From positions 1-9,882 of the forward strand of contig RGAJ01000043.1 in NCBI GenBank assembly GCA_009920225.1: a DNA stretch of 9,882 bases, written 5' to 3'. Shown here piece after piece: positions 6,793 through 9,882 of this stretch. Numbering within the stretch: position 1 is the first letter of the stretch; every line of letters begins with the position of its first letter. Source of the DNA: Paracoccaceae bacterium. Its GTDB lineage: Bacteria; Pseudomonadota; Alphaproteobacteria; Rhodobacterales; Rhodobacteraceae. Made by a program: the position numbers and the translations under genes. Below the pieces are notes generated by a model that was given only the letters and a program-made list of their open reading frames with translations, was not told the DNA's origin and did not search any database.

Positions 6793-6841
6793 ACAACCAT
6801 ATGCTCGATTCGAACGCTAAAGCAACAAAAAGGCACCTGAC

Positions 6842-8422
6842 ATGACGGAAAATAATTGGTGGAAAGGTTCAGTCACCTACCAAATTTACCCCCGCAGCTT
6901 CCAAGATGACAACGGTGACGGTGTCGGAGACATCAAAGGCATCACCCGTCGCCTGCCCCATATTGCCGACTTGGGCGTTGATGCCATTTGGCTCAGCCCG
7001 ATCTTTACATCACCCATGGCAGACATGGGGTATGACATTTCAAACTACAAAGACATTGATCCGTCCTTCGGCACCTTGGAAGATTTCGATGAAATGGTGG
7101 CGCGCGCGCATGAATTGGGTCTGAAGGTGATCGTCGATCAGGTCATTTCGCACAGCTCAGACGAACATCCTTTCTTTCAAGAAAGCCGCCAATCCACGGA
7201 CAATCCCAAAGCAGATTGGTATGTGTGGGCAGATCCCAATCCGGATGGATCCGCACCCAACAACTGGATGTCGATTTTCGGCGGCATCGCATGGGAATGG
7301 GACACGCGTCGCAAACAGTACTATTTCCATAACTTCCTGAAAAAACAGCCTGATTTCAACTTTCACAACCCAGAAGTCCAAGATTACATGTTGGGCGTCA
7401 TGCGGTTCTGGTTGGATCGTGGCGTGGATGGATTCCGTTTGGACACGGTGAATTTCTATTACCACGACAACGAATTGCGCAGCGATCCACCGTTGAAGAA
7501 CTCAATCAAAGATCGTCCCGCCAATCCCTATAACATGCTGTTTCACACCTATTCCAAAAACCGTCCAGAAAACATCGCGTTCTTGGAACGGATGCGGGCG
7601 CTTTTGGATGAATATGATGCGCGCACCATGGTGGGCGAAGTCGGCGAAGCCAACCGTCCGATTGAGATGATGGGCGAATATACCACCGGCAAACGCCTGC
7701 ACATGGCCTATTCGTTTGAAATGCTCAACTACGAATTCAACGCCGCCCATTTCCGCAAGCAGATCACACGCTTCTTTGATCTTGCACCAAATGGTTGGCC
7801 CTGCTGGGCGTTTTCCAACCACGACGTGGTGCGCCATGTGACCCGTTGGATGCCACATGCCAATGATCAAAACAGCATCGCACACCTATCGGCGGGTCTA
7901 TTGCTGTCGCTACAGGGATCCATCTGTATGTACCAAGGCGAAGAATTAGGGCAAACCGAAACAGTCTTGGAATACCATGAACTGACCGATCCCCAAGGGA
8001 TCACGTTCTGGCCCGCTGACAAAGGCCGCGATGGATGCCGTACACCGATGGTGTGGTCCGATTCCGACGACAACGCCGGATTTTCGTCGGCGCAACCGTG
8101 GTTGCCCATTAAACCCAACCAGCGTTCACGCGCCGCATCAACCGCAGACGCACAGGCCGTGATGGCAACCTATCGCAGCTTGTTGGGATTGCGCCGCGAA
8201 AACGAAGCGCTTCGCACAGGCAACACAACATTCTTGGACACAGATGAACCTATCTTGGCCTTTACGCGCGCGGATCAGGTATTGTGCGTGTTCAACCTGT
8301 CAAATTCGGCAACAACATTTGCTGCTAACCGCGACGGAACGGTGATGTTTGCCCAAAATGCCAACATGCACAATGGTGCAATTGAACTGGGCCCGAACGG
8401 GTTTATCTGGGTCGCCCTTTAA
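6842..8422 (+). CDS. aglA: GH13 alpha-glucosidase (AglA-like)
   Basis: This 526-residue retaining alpha-glucosidase, of normal length for bacterial oligosaccharide-type GH13 enzymes, should release glucose from imported alpha-glucosides. It has no signal peptide, so it acts in the cytoplasm. The start runs directly into WWKGSVTYQIYPRSF, the conserved first strand, followed by a DDNGDGVGD metal-loop motif (22-30). The conserved regions are intact: region I DQVISH (99-104), region II GFRLDTVN with nucleophile Asp201, region III GEVGE with acid/base Glu266, and region IV FSNHD with Asp328. Thr202 after the nucleophile is the residue usual in alpha-1,4-acting enzymes; alpha-1,6 specialists usually have Val. 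It closely resembles sinorhizobial AglA, hence the symbol. The gene stands alone, divergent from the repressor behind operators O2 and O3. Its Shine-Dalgarno (AAAAAGG) is modest. Confidence 0.93.
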   Translation: MTENNWWKGSVTYQIYPRSFQDDNGDGVGDIKGITRRLPHIADLGVDAIWLSPIFTSPMADMGYDISNYKDIDPSFGTLEDFDEMVARAHELGLKVIVDQVISHSSDEHPFFQESRQSTDNPKADWYVWADPNPDGSAPNNWMSIFGGIAWEWDTRRKQYYFHNFLKKQPDFNFHNPEVQDYMLGVMRFWLDRGVDGFRLDTVNFYYHDNELRSDPPLKNSIKDRPANPYNMLFHTYSKNRPENIAFLERMRALLDEYDARTMVGEVGEANRPIEMMGEYTTGKRLHMAYSFEMLNYEFNAAHFRKQITRFFDLAPNGWPCWAFSNHDVVRHVTRWMPHANDQNSIAHLSAGLLLSLQGSICMYQGEELGQTETVLEYHELTDPQGITFWPADKGRDGCRTPMVWSDSDDNAGFSSAQPWLPIKPNQRSRAASTADAQAVMATYRSLLGLRRENEALRTGNTTFLDTDEPILAFTRADQVLCVFNLSNSATTFAANRDGTVMFAQNANMHNGAIELGPNGFIWVAL

Positions 8423-8431
8423 CCTCGATCG

Positions 8432-8454
8432 GATTGGGGCGTAGCGCCCCAATC
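8432..8454. terminator. Stem-loop between convergent GH13 and mutS genes
   Basis: GATTGGGGCG and CGCCCCAATC form a perfect 10-bp stem with a 3-base loop, placed between the GH13 stop (8422) and the mutS stop (8460). Position and symmetry suggest a bidirectional terminator for both transcripts. Neither side has a proper T-run, so it may work with Rho or protect RNA 3' ends instead. Confidence 0.6.
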
Positions 8455-8459
8455 ATCCC

Positions 8460-9882
8460 CTATTTGGTCAGCTCTTTCAAAGCATAGAGCGCGTCAAGCG
8501 CATCGCGCGGTGACATATCATCAGGGTTGAGTTCCGACAGACGTGCCAATGCCGGTGATACCGCAGGCTTTGCAACAGGGACCTGTTGCGTGATCGTGGC
8601 CGAAAATAGCGGCAGATCATCGATCACCCGCGATTTTTGCGAGGTCCCTTCACGGTCGCCTTTTTCCAGCTGTTCCAACACCACGCGGGCACGTTCAACC
8701 ACAATTGGCGGCAACCCTGCAAGCTTGGCCACCTGCACACCATAGGATCGGTCGGCAGCGCCTTGTTTCACCTCGTGCAAGAAAATCACATCGCCTTGCC
8801 ATTCTTTGACGGCAACTGTGGCGTTGTCCACCTTGGGCAACTTACCCGCAAGCGCGGTTAATTCATGATAATGGGTGGCAAACAATCCACGCGACGTATT
8901 CACATCGTGCAAATGTTCCAATGTCGCCCACGCAATCGACAGGCCGTCATAGGTTGCCGTGCCGCGCCCGATTTCGTCCAGAATGACCAAAGCACGATCA
9001 TCGGCTTGGTTCAAAATTGCGGCGGTTTCCACCATTTCAACCATAAATGTTGACCGCCCACGCGCCAAATCATCGGACGCTCCCACGCGGCTGAACAATT
9101 GGCTGACCAACCCGATATGCGCAAATTTTGCAGGCACAAACGAACCCGCTTGAGCCAAAAGCGCAATCAACGCGTTTTGACGCAAAAACGTGGATTTACC
9201 TGCCATGTTCGGGCCTGTCAAAAGCCAGATTTTACCATCGTCCAAATCACAGTCATTCGCGATAAACGGCTTGCCGTCGCGTTGGAGGGATGCCTCAACC
9301 ACCGGGTGGCGCCCTGCGCGAATGGTGAACGCACGACTGTCATCGACCGTGGGACGGACCCAATCCAAGCTGTTGGCCAAATGCGCCATAGACACCGCGA
9401 CATCCAGTTCTGCCAAAGCCGATGCAACCGACGAAATTGCATCGGCAGCGGCCAAAATATCGGTGATCAAGGATTGGAACAGTGCTTTTTCGATTTCCAT
9501 CGCGCGAAAGCCTGCATTCAAAATCTTGGTCTCGATCTCAGACAAAGGAACGGTGGTAAAGCGCACTTGGTTCGCGGTTGTTTGGCGATGGATAAAGGTT
9601 TCCGACAGCGGAGCCGCGAACATCTTTTCCGCATGGGTTGATGTGGTTTCGATGAAATACCCAAGCACATTGTTATGCTTGATCTTAAGCGACTGTATCC
9701 CCGTCTGTTGGATATAGTCCTGCTGCATCTTGGCAATGATCCCGCGGCCTTCGTCGCGCAAGACACGCGTTTCATCCAGTTCGTCGTTGTACCCCATCGC
9801 GATAAAACCACCATCACGAACCAACAAAGGGGGCTCCGCTACGATTGCAGCATCCAATAGGTCGATCAATTCCGCATGTCCC
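8460..9882 (-). CDS. mutS: DNA mismatch repair protein MutS, C-terminal part (5' end outside window)
   Basis: The visible 473 codons are the C-terminal half or so of MutS, which recognises mismatches and small loops and recruits MutL using ATP. The full protein is usually about 850-900 residues. Present are the end of the lever/core region with the [12 protein letters not shown] signature, clamp-adjacent helices, and the complete ATPase domain. The latter shows Walker A GPNMAGKS (about 9192-9215), the Walker B region [14 protein letters not shown] and the ATHYHELT motif. A final helix-turn-helix ([15 protein letters not shown]) mediates dimer contacts. The gene continues beyond the right edge with no start visible; the codon at 9867-9869 is an ordinary TTG, not a start. 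mutS is a housekeeping gene unrelated to the sugar locus and marks this as a chromosomal location. Nothing appears broken in the visible part. Confidence 0.97.
   Translation of the reverse strand, partial: GHAELIDLLDAAIVAEPPLLVRDGGFIAMGYNDELDETRVLRDEGRGIIAKMQQDYIQQTGIQSLKIKHNNVLGYFIETTSTHAEKMFAAPLSETFIHRQTTANQVRFTTVPLSEIETKILNAGFRAMEIEKALFQSLITDILAAADAISSVASALAELDVAVSMAHLANSLDWVRPTVDDSRAFTIRAGRHPVVEASLQRDGKPFIANDCDLDDGKIWLLTGPNMAGKSTFLRQNALIALLAQAGSFVPAKFAHIGLVSQLFSRVGASDDLARGRSTFMVEMVETAAILNQADDRALVILDEIGRGTATYDGLSIAWATLEHLHDVNTSRGLFATHYHELTALAGKLPKVDNATVAVKEWQGDVIFLHEVKQGAADRSYGVQVAKLAGLPPIVVERARVVLEQLEKGDREGTSQKSRVIDDLPLFSATITQQVPVAKPAVSPALARLSELNPDDMSPRDALDALYALKELTK

Noticed and set aside
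9099..9717. Plus-strand frames antisense to mutS
   Set aside because: The minus strand encodes MutS with intact ATPase motifs throughout, and the antisense frames show no family features.
1..9882. Novel defence, mobile or CRISPR-like system
   Set aside because: No repeat arrays, transposase, integrase, tRNA, toxin-antitoxin pair or unknown-domain gene is visible. Nearly all sequence is accounted for by recognisable sugar-metabolism genes and mutS.

Overview
This window looks like part of a chromosome from a marine alphaproteobacterium, most likely a Rhodobacteraceae/Roseobacter-group member of moderate GC. The basis is protein resemblance: ThuE/AglE-type sugar transporter parts, a sinorhizobial AglA-like GH13 enzyme and an alphaproteobacterial-type MutS. 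The genus cannot be named from sequence alone.

Layout. Bases 1-198 hold the terminator of the leftward operon and an AT-rich stretch with no gene. From 6689 down to 199 the minus strand carries a LacI-family repressor, a periplasmic sugar-binding protein, two inner-membrane permeases, a broken ABC ATPase and a GH4 glycosidase. Divergent from the repressor, on the plus strand, is a GH13 alpha-glucosidase (6842-8422). It converges on the 3' part of mutS (8460 to the right edge, minus strand), with a perfect stem-loop between the two stops.

How the genes work together. The locus reads as an inducible alpha-glucoside (maltose/trehalose/sucrose-like) uptake and hydrolysis unit. The binding protein captures an oligosaccharide, the permease pair imports it, and the GH13 and GH4 enzymes cleave it in the cytoplasm. 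Three near-identical palindromes with the core CCGAAACGTTTCGG lie where the LacI-type protein should act. One is just downstream of the likely promoter of the transport operon, and two, 32 bp apart, are in the divergent repressor/GH13 spacer. A strong hairpin with a U-rich tail between the binding-protein and permease genes probably sets a high binding-protein to permease ratio.

The main anomaly is the ATPase. Its first 70-75 residues (start codon, A-loop, Walker A) are missing, and the rest is joined directly to the stop codon of the upstream permease. As read, the importer has no working ATPase of its own. Either the locus is decaying, an ATPase is supplied in trans, or the assembly has a local deletion. 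The second point of interest is the GH4 enzyme: its active-site motif is CHEI, close to the CHEV of alpha-galacturonidases, so its substrate is not obvious from the alpha-glucoside setting. Otherwise this is a conventional sugar locus; I see no phage, CRISPR, transposon, RNA gene or novel defence system.
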